A DNA stretch of 64,000 bases. Origin: Candidatus Bandiella numerosa. Lineage in GTDB: Bacteria; Pseudomonadota; Alphaproteobacteria; Rickettsiales; Midichloriaceae. The notes under the pieces are model-generated. The model had not been told where the DNA came from. It did not search any database and was given only the letters and a program-made list of their open reading frames with translations. Below are positions 44,941-54,242 of this stretch, in pieces (position 1 is the stretch's first letter; the number at the start of each line of letters is the position of its first letter). Both the position numbers and the translations under genes were made by a program. The stretch lies in assembly GCF_029981845.1 (NCBI RefSeq), contig NZ_CP104164.1, forward strand, positions 1,240,001 to 1,304,000, in the 5' to 3' direction.

Positions 44941-45342
44941 ATGACAACTTCATCGTCTATTAAACCAGATTTTAGTAATGCTGTTGAGGCATATAAAAAG
45001 GCAAACAAAAATGTTAAAAACCTTGGTTCATCATCAGAAAACAGTAAAATTAACACAAATTCTGGACATGGTGTTTTATATGCTGGCGATAAAATGGATG
45101 TCTTATCTCAAGGCGTTACTAAAACCTCACAATTTTCTAGTATTGTTCAGGAATTGATAAAAACAAGAGTGCAAAAGGTCAAAAATGCCGATAAAGTATC
45201 ATTAGATGCAATTAAAGGACGAACAGGAATGATTGAAGTAATGGAAGCAATAAATAATTCGGAAATAGCATTGCAGGAAATCGTTACAGTTAGAGATAAA
45301 ATCGTCGCTGCCTACTTAGATATTTTAAAAATGCCACTTTAA
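44941..45342 (+). CDS. fliE: Flagellar hook-basal body protein FliE
   Basis: FliE links the MS ring to the rod. The C-terminal half is characteristic (GRTGMIEVMEAINNSEIALQ, then TVRDKIVAAYLDILKMPL). The N-terminal half is Ser/Asn/Lys-rich and has no signal peptide, unlike flgB and flgC upstream. The length of 133 residues is slightly longer than usual. It is the last gene of the fsa-flgB-flgC-fliE run; fliQ, which often follows, is absent. Confidence 0.9.
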   Translation: MTTSSSIKPDFSNAVEAYKKANKNVKNLGSSSENSKINTNSGHGVLYAGDKMDVLSQGVTKTSQFSSIVQELIKTRVQKVKNADKVSLDAIKGRTGMIEVMEAINNSEIALQEIVTVRDKIVAAYLDILKMPL

Positions 45343-45451
45343 TTATTTTATAAAACGATATTTAGCACGCATATGATTTAAATTTACAGGTGTTAAATAA
45401 AGCCACCGTACATTACAAACCTTAAAATGATACTACAAAACAATCTTTAAT

Positions 45452-45488
45452 AAAAAAAGGTGCTGCTTATAAAAATAAAAACAACACC
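45452..45488 (-). terminator. Intrinsic terminator on the minus strand
   Basis: On the minus strand GGTGTTGTT pairs with AGCAGCACC (with G-U pairs) around an AU-rich loop, followed by seven T. It lies about 220 nt downstream of the ubiA stop. A perfect 9-bp stem (45491-45499 with 45530-45538) precedes it. It either ends the ubiA transcript or belongs to a small RNA. The rest of 45343-45707 shows no gene. Confidence 0.7.
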
Positions 45489-45707
45489 TCCAACGAACAA
45501 GGGCTGGTAACCAAATTTTAAAAAAATAATGTTCGTTGATGTTTCAATTACAAAACATGTTGATTCTATATATTGAAAATAATTTATTCAAGAAAGAAAT
45601 CTTAATAACCAACTAATTTTTCATCTGGATCACCATAATAGAAAAAACTTTAATATAAAAGTAAATTATATTTTGATATATGCTAAAATAATTCTAGATC
45701 AAAGCAT

Positions 45708-46667
45708 TTATATAGAACCAATAGCAAATCCAACAAACATTAGCATACCAAAAGCAAAATTACTTTTAAACTTGCTTAGACAATCCTCTGGCGAATTTAA
45801 ATCAACATTATCAATTTGTTGGGATAACATGAAAAAACCTATAAGCACAACTATAAAAAATATAATATTTAGGTTCGCATTTAGCCCTGCTATAGCTAAA
45901 GTAAAAACAAAAAATTTATATAGGTATCTCACTATTTCTTTTGTCTTATCACCAAAAGCTAATGCCGTGGATTTAACACCAATTTTTTCATCATCCTTTT
46001 TATCTTGATGTGCATATATTGTATCGTAACCAATAGTCCAAAAAATTGATGCTATATATATTAAGATAGGTACAAAGGAAATATATTGCTCAACAGAAAA
46101 CCATGCAATAAAGACACCTGAATTAAATGTAGCACCGAGAAATACTTGTGGGTAGTAACTGTACCTTTTTATTAATGGATACACCATAATCAACCCCATT
46201 GTTAAAATACCAAAATAAATTGATTTCGGCGGAAGTAATAATAATATAAATAAGCCAATGCTCAGCAGCACAAGAAGGAATTTAACTGCATTTTTGAGCG
46301 TTAATTCACCATTCGCAAGCGGCCTCATTTTTGTACGCTCTACACACTTATCAATATCCCTGTCCATTATATCATTAATTACTGAACCTGCACCCCTCAT
46401 TATAACAGCTCCAAAAATAAATATTATAAAGAGACATAAAAAATGAATAATATCATAAGAAACAACTACTAAAGTCCATAAAACAGGCATCATAACTAAT
46501 TGAGTTCCCACAGGTTGATGCAATCTCATCAATCTTGCATAAGGATTTGCGTCTGCAAATTTGAAAAAATCTATAGATATTTTTTCAATCATTCGTATCT
46601 TTTGTTTGACATAGGCATTACCTTTATCAACATAACTTTGAAAATTACTACTTGGTTGCTTTTTCAT
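45708..46667 (-). CDS. ubiA: 4-hydroxybenzoate polyprenyltransferase
   Basis: UbiA attaches the polyprenyl tail to 4-hydroxybenzoate in ubiquinone synthesis. The aspartate motif NDIMDRDID and the second one YDTIYAHQDKKDD are present among about eight or nine membrane segments. I chose ATG 46667, preceded by AGGTG and overlapping nuoC by 20 bp; GTG 46691 and ATG 46592 are alternatives. The N-terminal ~25 residues are an extra hydrophilic extension compared with the core family. Confidence 0.94.
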   Translation of the reverse strand: MKKQPSSNFQSYVDKGNAYVKQKIRMIEKISIDFFKFADANPYARLMRLHQPVGTQLVMMPVLWTLVVVSYDIIHFLCLFIIFIFGAVIMRGAGSVINDIMDRDIDKCVERTKMRPLANGELTLKNAVKFLLVLLSIGLFILLLLPPKSIYFGILTMGLIMVYPLIKRYSYYPQVFLGATFNSGVFIAWFSVEQYISFVPILIYIASIFWTIGYDTIYAHQDKKDDEKIGVKSTALAFGDKTKEIVRYLYKFFVFTLAIAGLNANLNIIFFIVVLIGFFMLSQQIDNVDLNSPEDCLSKFKSNFAFGMLMFVGFAIGSI

Positions 46668-47250
46668 CACCTGGCAATATATAATCTTCACCTTCCCATG
46701 GGCTTTTAAAATCGAAATCTCTAAATTCTTGTGCTAATTTTACCGGTTCATAAATTACCTTCTGCTTTTCCAAATCATACCTAACCTCAACATTACCAGT
46801 TAATGGAAAGTCTTTTCTCATAGGGAAGCCAGAAAATCCATAATCTGTTAATATTCTTCTCAAATCATCATTTCCCACAAAAAATATTCCATACATATCC
46901 CAAACTTCTCTTTCATACCAATGTGCTGAGCTAAAAACATCTTTCACAGTTGGAATAAAGTCCTCATCAGAAACTTCAACTTTCACTTTTATTCTAAGAT
47001 TATGCTCTATGCTTAAAAGCTGATAGACCACTGTAAATCTTTTGTCCTTTTTTGGGTCATCAACTCCACAAATATCGAGTAACATTTTAAAAAGGTAGTT
47101 CTGCTCATCTCTTAAAATTATTAAAACCTGCTTTAAATCACCCTCTGACACTGTTATGGATAGTTCATCAAACGATATATGAAAGTCACTTATTAGATCT
47201 TCTAATCTCTTATCATTTTGCAGTTTCTTGGATAATTGCTGTGCATCCAT
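46648..47250 (-). CDS. nuoC: NADH-quinone oxidoreductase subunit C
   Basis: NuoC (30-kDa subunit) of respiratory complex I. The signature WYEREVWDMYGI is at residues 111-122 and DYGFSGFPMRKDFPL at 136-150. The 200-residue length is typical of the alphaproteobacterial form. nuoA, nuoB and nuoD, its normal neighbours, are absent here; instead ubiA follows with overlap. Complex I genes are thus split in this genome. Confidence 0.96.
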   Translation of the reverse strand: MDAQQLSKKLQNDKRLEDLISDFHISFDELSITVSEGDLKQVLIILRDEQNYLFKMLLDICGVDDPKKDKRFTVVYQLLSIEHNLRIKVKVEVSDEDFIPTVKDVFSSAHWYEREVWDMYGIFFVGNDDLRRILTDYGFSGFPMRKDFPLTGNVEVRYDLEKQKVIYEPVKLAQEFRDFDFKSPWEGEDYILPGDEKATK

Positions 47251-47355
47251 TATGTTTTTTAATAAAAATATATTTAAAATTTACTGTTAGGTTAGCAAAT
47301 ATTGCAAAATTCTGCAATTAATTATACTGTTTCAAAAATTAAAACATAATTTAAG

Positions 47356-48003
47356 ATGGCTAGAATCAATGAAATTTGCAAGAAACAGACCTATATTAGG
47401 TCTTTATATTGCAAAGAAGATAGCAAATTTCATGATATTTTTCAAAGTGCTAACGATAAAAAAAATATTCAATTAAGCCCTGAAGAAGGAAAATTATTAA
47501 GTATACTTATTGCCATTCATAAATCAAAATATGTTTTAGAATTGGGTACCTTGGTAGGTTATTCATGTTGTTGGATAGCATCATCTCTACCAGAAGATGG
47601 AAAAGTTATAACATTAGAAGCAGATATAAATCGTCATAACATAGCAAAACAAAATTTTGCTAAAATGCCATTTGCTAATAAAATCACTGCCATTCATGCT
47701 GATGCGATAGATTTTTTAAAAACTCTTAATCTAAATTACAAATTGGATGCAGTTTTCATTGATGCTAAAAAAGATGACTATCCACTATATTTAAAATTGA
47801 TCAATCCATTTTTAAAGGTAGGAGGTCTAATTATTGCTGATAACACCCTTCTATTTGGAAGTGTATTTGAAGATTCAACACCAAAATATCATAAAAAATG
47901 GCAAGCAATGAAAGATTTCAATCTTGATATAAGCGATCAACAAAAATATAAAAGCCTAATTCTTCCTACCAATGATGGTCTGTCAGTAAGTATAAAGCTT
48001 TAA
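47356..48003 (+). CDS. Class I SAM-dependent O-methyltransferase
   Basis: A member of the caffeoyl-CoA/catechol O-methyltransferase family (215 residues). SAM-binding motif I reads VLELGTLVGYSCCWIA, the metal-binding region DAVFIDAKKDDYPLYL, and GGLIIADNTLLFG follows. The acceptor substrate is unknown. It stands alone, divergent from nuoC. Confidence 0.9.
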   Translation: MARINEICKKQTYIRSLYCKEDSKFHDIFQSANDKKNIQLSPEEGKLLSILIAIHKSKYVLELGTLVGYSCCWIASSLPEDGKVITLEADINRHNIAKQNFAKMPFANKITAIHADAIDFLKTLNLNYKLDAVFIDAKKDDYPLYLKLINPFLKVGGLIIADNTLLFGSVFEDSTPKYHKKWQAMKDFNLDISDQQKYKSLILPTNDGLSVSIKL

Positions 48004-48036
48004 GGTCGATAGATTATAACTTAATATCTCCGTATA

Positions 48037-48843
48037 TCAATATTTCATTATGCATTTTAGAGTTTTAGGTAGCTTAAAGTTTTTCAAAATGAACTCATCT
48101 ATAGTAAAAAGCATAGGCTTGATGAATCCAAAACTTAATATTATAACACTCCATAAAACAGGAAATTCCCATCCTCCGCCTCGTCCAGCCCAAATAAAAC
48201 CTAATGAAAAATGGTGACCTAAAAAAGTTGCAATCAATAAATACAGGACCAATCCGAATGAACTAAATCTAATCAAAAATCCACAGCTAACTGCTAAACT
48301 ACCTAAAAACTCTATTATACCTGCTAAATATACAAAAAACATCGGATTAGGAACTCCCAAGGTAGCAAAAGCTGAAACATCAATATTTCTTATTGCATCC
48401 CCAGCAAATAATTTTTCACAAAAATGTGGTATTAAATCATAACCAATATAGACTCTAATGAAAACTAATTGAAACATCATCAGCTTTTCTTTTATCCCTA
48501 CCTTATCATTCAATAATGCCAAATCTTGTTCACAATATAAAACAAAAATTAAAAATTGAGCTATCAATATAAAAAAATATAACCATACAGCCATTGGTAA
48601 CCATGATAAATACGACAGTCGCAACGCGACAATAGCAAAAAACGAACCTAGTAAAAAAAAGGGGATAAAATATCTTTTTTGACCAATTAATGTTAATATA
48701 GTCAGTGCGCCAAATAGCAGAATGAACGACATTTTTTGAAAATCTAAATTATCTGTAATTAATGTATACAATTGGTAAAAAAATGCAAAAACCGAGATTG
48801 TAATATTAAAATTATTTAATAAAACTATATTTTTATTACTCAT
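48037..48843 (-). CDS. DoxX-family membrane protein
   Basis: A 268-residue protein with about seven or eight membrane segments. The C-terminal half (about residues 125-245) resembles DoxX: LVFIRVYIGYDLIPHFCEKLF, GIIEFLGSLAVSCGFLIRF and ATFLGHHFSLGF. The N-terminal ~110 residues are additional membrane helices. DoxX-like proteins have been linked to quinone- or sulfur-related redox, but no function can be given. Single gene. Confidence 0.75.
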   Translation of the reverse strand: MSNKNIVLLNNFNITISVFAFFYQLYTLITDNLDFQKMSFILLFGALTILTLIGQKRYFIPFFLLGSFFAIVALRLSYLSWLPMAVWLYFFILIAQFLIFVLYCEQDLALLNDKVGIKEKLMMFQLVFIRVYIGYDLIPHFCEKLFAGDAIRNIDVSAFATLGVPNPMFFVYLAGIIEFLGSLAVSCGFLIRFSSFGLVLYLLIATFLGHHFSLGFIWAGRGGGWEFPVLWSVIILSFGFIKPMLFTIDEFILKNFKLPKTLKCIMKY

Positions 48844-49019
48844 TACCTATAATCAAAAATTGATACCCTCTAGTGACTCAAACAAACTATTAAAGTACAA
48901 AGCCACATCTAAACACTAAACCTTTAAATTACATACTGTCAAGCAGTTATACAATTATAAAAACTTAAAGTTTTATACTTAATATTAAACTAGTTATAAA
49001 ATATTGGTCAATAGAGCTA

Positions 49020-49184
49020 TTATTTTTCTAAATCTTCGTCTATTTTTGATTTCTCATTTATACCTTTTCTGAATGATCTTAAACCTTTACCCAATTCACT
49101 CATGACCTTTGGTAATTTACCAGCACCAAACAACACAAAAACAATGAGTAATATTAAAAGTAGTTCTCCAAATCTGCCAGACAT
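49020..49184 (-). CDS. tatA: Twin-arginine translocase subunit TatA
   Basis: A 54-residue protein with the full TatA layout: one N-terminal membrane helix (GELLLILLIVFVLFGAGKLP), the conserved FG..KLP hinge, an amphipathic helix (VMSELGKGLRSFRKG) and a short charged tail. TatA forms the pore for folded twin-arginine substrates; cytochrome c1 partners such as the Rieske protein need it. It lies alone between DoxX and glyQ; tatB and tatC are not here. Confidence 0.92.
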   Translation of the reverse strand: MSGRFGELLLILLIVFVLFGAGKLPKVMSELGKGLRSFRKGINEKSKIDEDLEK

Positions 49185-49267
49185 TATAAAATTAACTTGA
49201 TATAATTGTTCGTTTAGTGAATATTATTGTATTTAAAATTAATAAATTAGCAAGTTTATAAGTAAAA

Positions 49268-50110
49268 ATGCATTTTCAGGATATAATATTTAAACTTCAA
49301 ACTTATTGGAATCAGCAAGGTTGTGTGATACTTCAACCCTTAGATACTGAGGTAGGAGCTGGAACATCTCATCCTGCAACAATGCTAAAATCGCTCGACG
49401 ATAAGGAGTGGAATGTTGCTTATGTACAGCCATGTAGAAGACCAACAGATGGTAGATATGGAGATAATCCAAATAGAATGCAACATTATTATCAGTTTCA
49501 GGTTCTGATGAAACCATCTCCTGATGATATACAAAAAAAGTGCCTAGATAGCCTAGAGCTTTTAGGAATAGATAATAAACTGCACGATATAAGATTTGTT
49601 CATAGCGATTGGGAAAATCCTACTCTTGGCGCATGGGGATTGGGATGGGAAGTATGGTGTAATGGCATGGAAATAATTCAATTTACCTACATGCAACAAG
49701 TTGGAGGAATCTCTTGTAAATTAATTCCTGGAGAAATAACATATGGGTTAGAAAGGTTAGCTATGTATATTCAAGATAAGGATAGTGTTTGGGATCTAAC
49801 TTGGAATTCAAGCGGTGTTACTTATGGAGATATATTCTTATCTCAAGAAAAGGAGTTTTGTGAATTTAATTTTAATGCGGCAAATACTGAGATCTTAATT
49901 ACACATTTTAAAGATTATGAAAAAATGGCTTTAGAACTCATAAATAAAAACCTCCTTTATCCTGCGTATGATTATTGTGTAAAATCCTCACATCTGTTTA
50001 ATATTCTAGAAGCAAGAGGAGTACTAAGTGTAACTGAAAGGGCATCATATATAAGTAGAGTCAGAAACATTGCAAAAAGTTGCTGTATGAAATTTGCGGA
50101 TAATCATTAA
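49268..50110 (+). CDS. glyQ: Glycyl-tRNA synthetase alpha subunit
   Basis: The alpha subunit of the tetrameric bacterial GlyRS, carrying the class II catalytic core. The blocks FQDIIFKLQTYWNQQGCVI, PCRRPTDGRYGDNPNR and GEITYGLERLAMYIQ are clear. The length of 280 residues is normal. glyS, which usually follows, is not in the window; the next genes are on the other strand. Confidence 0.97.
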   Translation: MHFQDIIFKLQTYWNQQGCVILQPLDTEVGAGTSHPATMLKSLDDKEWNVAYVQPCRRPTDGRYGDNPNRMQHYYQFQVLMKPSPDDIQKKCLDSLELLGIDNKLHDIRFVHSDWENPTLGAWGLGWEVWCNGMEIIQFTYMQQVGGISCKLIPGEITYGLERLAMYIQDKDSVWDLTWNSSGVTYGDIFLSQEKEFCEFNFNAANTEILITHFKDYEKMALELINKNLLYPAYDYCVKSSHLFNILEARGVLSVTERASYISRVRNIAKSCCMKFADNH

Positions 50111-50188
50111 AATCCTACTATTACGTTTTTAAAAAGTCTTTTTACGTAAACATGGTTTAAAATGGATGCATTTAAAACAGTAAAAGAT

Positions 50189-51022
50189 TCAAATCATCTT
50201 CCTGGCCCAAATATTTAAATTAATCCCATCTATTATTTCATCCACATCTTCATCACTCATCCAATAAAACAAATAGTGAAATTTAGTTAGATTATTATTA
50301 AATAATTTATATACCATTTCCTCCAATTGAACCTGCGTATAATCTTTGCTTTTTATATTTTCATGATTAATTTTTTTTTGAGTATTACTGTTTTTATTAC
50401 AACAATAGAACATATGCTCATAAACCATATTGAAAATACCATTTAAACTATAGTCATTACTTCCTAAACTATAGTTACTACTTTTTTCCGTTTGCCGCTT
50501 TAAATAATTTTTTATATGAATCTCCATCCAAGTATCTTGATATCAAAAACAACTTTTTCACACTTAATCCTTCAATTACAATAGATCTATTTATAATGAC
50601 TAAAGAATCATAAATAGCTTTTGGTATTTCACCTTTGAAAGAACTATAAATATCAAAGAACATTTGATAATTAATGATTGATAATTTTTCATGACTTGTT
50701 GTTACTGCATTGATAACAATTTGTTGAGCATTATTAGTCATTTTTCAAAATTACTATCTTTTATCGTACAATAAAGTGTCTGTATATCGATTCCACTTTC
50801 TATTAAAAATTCAATTATTTTAGTATTATTTGATTCTACAGCAACTAATTCTACATTCATAAAGCCAATTAATGGATGTTCAACCAAATTTAATAGATAT
50901 TTAAAATCGCCTATATTTATATCTACATGGTTTACAATAATATTTTTCAATTTTTCATCAAATTCATTAAAAATCTTTATAACTTTTCCTGAGGTTAGTA
51001 TGCTTAACTGGTTATTGCTCAT
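50189..51022 (-). pseudogene. Probable frameshifted gene in three overlapping pieces
   Basis: Three consecutive minus-strand frames (51022-50738, 50741-50478, 50527-50189) overlap and together form one ~275-residue protein if one A is added to the A-run at the first junction and one removed from the A-run at the second. The joined product is Tyr/Asn-rich and soluble; its first part has an ankyrin-like pattern (AVESNNTKIIEFLIESGIDI). An operon of three small genes is the alternative, since the first overlap is a normal ATGA; the 50-bp second overlap argues against it. No family assigned. Confidence 0.55.
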
Positions 51023-51120
51023 AAGTTGATATATTGATTGAGCTCATTCTTGCAATGAGAAATAGATTAAATAAACTATCTGTCAATGATAAAAATTAAA
51101 TTTTTTCTACCTTAAGAGAT

Positions 51121-51693
51121 TTAAAGATTTTGCGAAACCATCTGGTCATTAAATTCAATAGGTTTATACTTATAGCCTACTTCATTCATTATTTTAATTT
51201 CTAATTTTTCCATAATCTCTGCTTCTTCATCTAAAATGTGATCATATCCAAACAGATGTAATAATCCATGAATTAGTATATGGGAAAAATATTCCTCAAA
51301 AGTCTTTTCCTGCTCCATACTTTCGCTCATTATTCTCTCAAAACTAATTGCTATATCACCTAAAAACATATAGTTATTAGAATCTAAAACACTATTTATA
51401 GTATCTTTTTGAATCTTATAGAAAGGAAATGACAATACATTTGTTGTACTGTCCTTATTTCTAAATTCTTTATTCAAATTATGAAGTCTTTCATCATCTG
51501 CTAATAACAACGATATCTCGACTGATTTATTTTCATAACCTCCACCTAAAACATTAACAACAACAGCTTTCATAACTTTTTTACAGTGCTCATGCACACT
51601 GAAATTCACTGATGTCCAATTTGACGATTTGACGGATATATCTATTAAAAACTCTTCTGAAGATGATATGGGTAAGGGGTCTGGATCCGACAT
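51121..51693 (-). CDS. ybeY: rRNA maturation endoribonuclease YbeY
   Basis: A single-strand endoribonuclease for 16S rRNA 3'-end processing and ribosome quality control. The zinc-binding motif HGLLHLFGYDH (H-x3-H-x5-H) is complete. The preceding FLGDIAIS block is also typical. The protein has an N-terminal extension and a total of 190 residues. It lies 57 bp downstream of the PAP2 gene on the same strand. Confidence 0.95.
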   Translation of the reverse strand: MSDPDPLPISSSEEFLIDISVKSSNWTSVNFSVHEHCKKVMKAVVVNVLGGGYENKSVEISLLLADDERLHNLNKEFRNKDSTTNVLSFPFYKIQKDTINSVLDSNNYMFLGDIAISFERIMSESMEQEKTFEEYFSHILIHGLLHLFGYDHILDEEAEIMEKLEIKIMNEVGYKYKPIEFNDQMVSQNL

Positions 51694-51750
51694 ATTATAA
51701 TTTTACGTTGTCAAAAATTGTAACAGTACTTTTTGCATTTTTCAATTTAA

Positions 51751-52449
51751 TTAATCAATACCTATATTATAAATTGATAATTTATATTTTTTACTACTGC
51801 ATGCTTCAAAAAGTACCAAAATAAAGTAATATGTTATAATCATAAAACAAGCAGAAATAATAACATCACTCAAAAAATGTTTGCCTTGTATAATCCTTAT
51901 AAAACCGAGTATTACAGTAAAAATAGAAGCGCCTAATATCATAAATCTCCTTCTTTTACCAACTTGTTCTAGGGAATATATCAAAAAAAGCATACCTATA
52001 GAAGTGTGAAAAGATACAAATGAACAATTGAATTTACATTGCTTTGAAACTTTAAATGCTGGTGAAAAAATTAAATCACCATTGAATTCTCTAATATTTG
52101 CAGGTCTTGCTCTTCCAAAATGATGCTTTGAATAAATTTGCACTATCATTAAGGAGCCTATAAAAAACACTAGCAATACTATTATTTGCGATTTAAAACT
52201 TTTAAAATTAAATGATTTAGTTTTTATAAAGGCTAGTAGGATCAATATAGAGTTATATGCAAGTAATAAAAATGCTAAAAAATATGCGGAATTGGCAATA
52301 AATTTTAGGATAAAATTATTAGCAAAATAAAATTTGCGCTTACTTTCCGAAAAAAATAATTTAGAAAATTCAATATCAATTTCAGGATAAGTAATAAAAA
52401 TCATTGATATGATAGATATAAATGAAATTGAATATAGTAACTTCCTCAT
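51751..52449 (-). CDS. PAP2-family lipid phosphatase
   Basis: A membrane phosphatase with six predicted membrane segments. The three PAP2 motifs are visible: KHHFGRARP, SFHTS (for the usual PSGH-like block) and RIIQGKHFLSD. The group includes undecaprenyl-pyrophosphate phosphatases and lipid A 1-phosphatases such as LpxE; the substrate is not decided. Its start overlaps the ccmE stop as ATGA. Confidence 0.88.
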   Translation of the reverse strand: MRKLLYSISFISIISMIFITYPEIDIEFSKLFFSESKRKFYFANNFILKFIANSAYFLAFLLLAYNSILILLAFIKTKSFNFKSFKSQIIVLLVFFIGSLMIVQIYSKHHFGRARPANIREFNGDLIFSPAFKVSKQCKFNCSFVSFHTSIGMLFLIYSLEQVGKRRRFMILGASIFTVILGFIRIIQGKHFLSDVIISACFMIITYYFILVLFEACSSKKYKLSIYNIGID

Positions 52450-52883
52450 TTCAAGTTATTTATTTTGTTTTTATAATTATCAGGAATGTAATTTTCATCA
52501 TGCTTAGCAAGCAATTCTTTTGCCTCAAATTGCCCCTCATTTCTATTAAATTTACCATATATTATAACATTTTGCCCTTCCTTAAAAAGGCTTGGCACCA
52601 CTCCCTTATATATCGCTTTCATTTCTCGTTTATCATCATGAATCACGAATTCTACAACATCATTAATATATTTTATACTTTTTTCTTTTACAACACCGCC
52701 TACTCTAATAGGTTTTATATTGCCTTCAATATATGCATCATTTAATACAGTGGAGGGAGTTTTATATAATACAATATTATTATTAAAGGTATATAATAAT
52801 ATTGCCAAACCTACTGAGGTTACAATGAAAAAGAAAAAAATCACTATAATTCTTTGAGTCAAAAACCTATTTTTTAACTTCAT
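52446..52883 (-). CDS. ccmE: Cytochrome c maturation protein CcmE (heme chaperone)
   Basis: CcmE carries heme covalently in the periplasm for System I cytochrome c maturation. It has an N-terminal membrane anchor (about residues 12-30), an OB-fold with VGGVVKE and FVIHDD, and the heme-binding His in LLAKHDENYIP. ATG 52883 overlaps the end of ccmD; GTG 52886 is an in-frame alternative. Confidence 0.95.
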   Translation of the reverse strand: MKLKNRFLTQRIIVIFFFFIVTSVGLAILLYTFNNNIVLYKTPSTVLNDAYIEGNIKPIRVGGVVKEKSIKYINDVVEFVIHDDKREMKAIYKGVVPSLFKEGQNVIIYGKFNRNEGQFEAKELLAKHDENYIPDNYKNKINNLK

Positions 52884-53004
52884 CACCTTTTTTTAATTGT
52901 TTAGTAAAATACAACTTAATCAAAGGGAATAACAAAAAAACTAATGTTATTATTATAAAACTAAGATAAGCAAAAAATACATAGTGTTGAAAATAATCTT
53001 TCAC
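52867..53004 (-). CDS. ccmD: Cytochrome c maturation protein CcmD (small heme exporter subunit)
   Basis: A 45-residue protein starting at GTG 53004, overlapping the rpoZ stop by one base and ccmE by 17 bp. It has the CcmD pattern: His followed by aromatic residues, one membrane helix (HYVFFAYLSFIIITLVFLLF) and a Lys-rich cytoplasmic tail. CcmD keeps CcmE attached to the CcmABC exporter. Position directly before ccmE supports the call. Confidence 0.85.
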   Translation of the reverse strand: MKDYFQHYVFFAYLSFIIITLVFLLFPLIKLYFTKQLKKGDEVKK

Positions 53005-53375
53005 TATTCCTGTATATCTTCCTCATTTTTAAATAATTGCTCACTCTGAGGCCCCTGTGATTCTTTTAATGACTCTATCTCAGCTAAAACCTCTTCATTA
53101 ATCTGGTCAAAAGTTTTTTTATTAGTATTTGACTGCATCCTACTATCACCGTCAGTGAAAGTTTTTTTGACAATTGATTTTTCCAAATTCTCAATATTTA
53201 AAAGTCCTGCTGCAATCTCTCTCAATGCGACAATAGCTTCTTTATCTTTTTTAACATTATCAATCTGTGCAACAGCACCATGATTCAACTCTTTTCCTCT
53301 TTGTGCAGCAACAAGAATCAACTCAAACCTATTTGCCACATATTCATTACAATCCTCAATAGTAATCCGCGCCAT
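53004..53375 (-). CDS. rpoZ: RNA polymerase omega subunit
   Basis: Omega assists folding and assembly of the beta-prime subunit. The signature ARITIEDCNEYVANRFELILVA is followed by AAQRGKEL and KEAIVALREIAAG. The 123-residue form with a variable acidic tail is usual in Alphaproteobacteria. It lies 9 bp after rplI in the ribosomal run and overlaps ccmD by one base. Confidence 0.96.
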   Translation of the reverse strand: MARITIEDCNEYVANRFELILVAAQRGKELNHGAVAQIDNVKKDKEAIVALREIAAGLLNIENLEKSIVKKTFTDGDSRMQSNTNKKTFDQINEEVLAEIESLKESQGPQSEQLFKNEEDIQE

Positions 53376-53384
53376 AAATCTATA

Positions 53385-53951
53385 TCAATTTTGTTCTATA
53401 TTTTTTTTAGACGTTGCCTCAGTTTTATTATCAGATTCACTATCATCTGCATTTATCTCTTTGGTTCGTTTTTTTTCAGCTTCCAATGAATTTTTCGCTT
53501 CTTCTTTTGATCTAGCCACTACCAATCTCATTTTAGCATCAACTTCTGCATGCAATTCAACTGTTATATCATGAAAACCAATTTCTTTAATTTTTTCACC
53601 TAAAACAATACTTTCTAACGAAACTTCCACTTGAAATTCCGATTTTAAAATATTTGTAATATCTTTATTAGTTACCGAACCATATAGCTTTCCATCATCT
53701 CCAGCTTGCCTAATTACCACTAATGTCTTTCCATCAAGTAGCTTACTGCTCTTTGTAGCCAACTCACTTTTTTTAGCATTAGCTTTTTCAATTATCTCTT
53801 TTTCTGCTTCAAACTTCTCTTGATTTTCCTTTGTAAATCTAAGAGCTTTTTTACGTGTAAAAAGATAATTTCTAGCATAACCATCTTTAACATCGACTAG
53901 GTCTCCTATATTACCAAGCCTTTTAATTTTTTCTAGTAGCAGTACTTTCAT
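53385..53951 (-). CDS. rplI: Ribosomal protein bL9
   Basis: Large-subunit protein bL9: LLEKIKRLGNIGDLVDVKDG, then GYARNYLF at the N-terminus, the long connecting helix and the C-terminal rRNA-binding domain (KLYGSVTNKDI). A Lys/Glu/Asn-rich extension of about 40 residues follows the normal end. Third gene of rpsF-rpsR-rplI. Confidence 0.97.
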   Translation of the reverse strand: MKVLLLEKIKRLGNIGDLVDVKDGYARNYLFTRKKALRFTKENQEKFEAEKEIIEKANAKKSELATKSSKLLDGKTLVVIRQAGDDGKLYGSVTNKDITNILKSEFQVEVSLESIVLGEKIKEIGFHDITVELHAEVDAKMRLVVARSKEEAKNSLEAEKKRTKEINADDSESDNKTEATSKKNIEQN

Positions 53952-53969
53952 AATAAATTCCTAAACCGA

Positions 53970-54242
53970 TTATAAAACTGTATATGGCAACAAAGAAAGA
54001 TGCCTTGCTGTTTGGATAGCTTTTCTGAGCAACCTCTGTTTTTTTGGCGAAATATTTGATATTCTAGATGGTATTATCTTACCCTTTTCTGAAATATGCT
54101 TTTTCAAAAGCTCTACATTTTTGTAGTTGATTAAGCTATTATTAACATCCTCTAGTGGACACGATTGTTTCTTTTGGGTTGATGAAGTTCTATTGAACAG
54201 TAGCGTATTAGGTATTAAATTTTCCATTGTCATTGCAATCAA
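53970..54242 (-). CDS. rpsR: Ribosomal protein bS18
   Basis: Small-subunit protein bS18: the YKNVELLKKHISEKGKIIPS block and SPKKQRLLRKAIQTARHLSL are diagnostic. The start overlaps the rpsF stop as ATGA; ATGs at 54233 and 54227 are alternatives. The N-terminal part is longer and less basic than usual. Confidence 0.95.
   Translation of the reverse strand: MIAMTMENLIPNTLLFNRTSSTQKKQSCPLEDVNNSLINYKNVELLKKHISEKGKIIPSRISNISPKKQRLLRKAIQTARHLSLLPYTVL

Noticed and set aside
45600..45660. Short frame ending YYGDPDEKLVGY on the minus strand downstream of ubiA
   Set aside because: An in-frame stop lies a few codons upstream and there is no start; chance or an old remnant.
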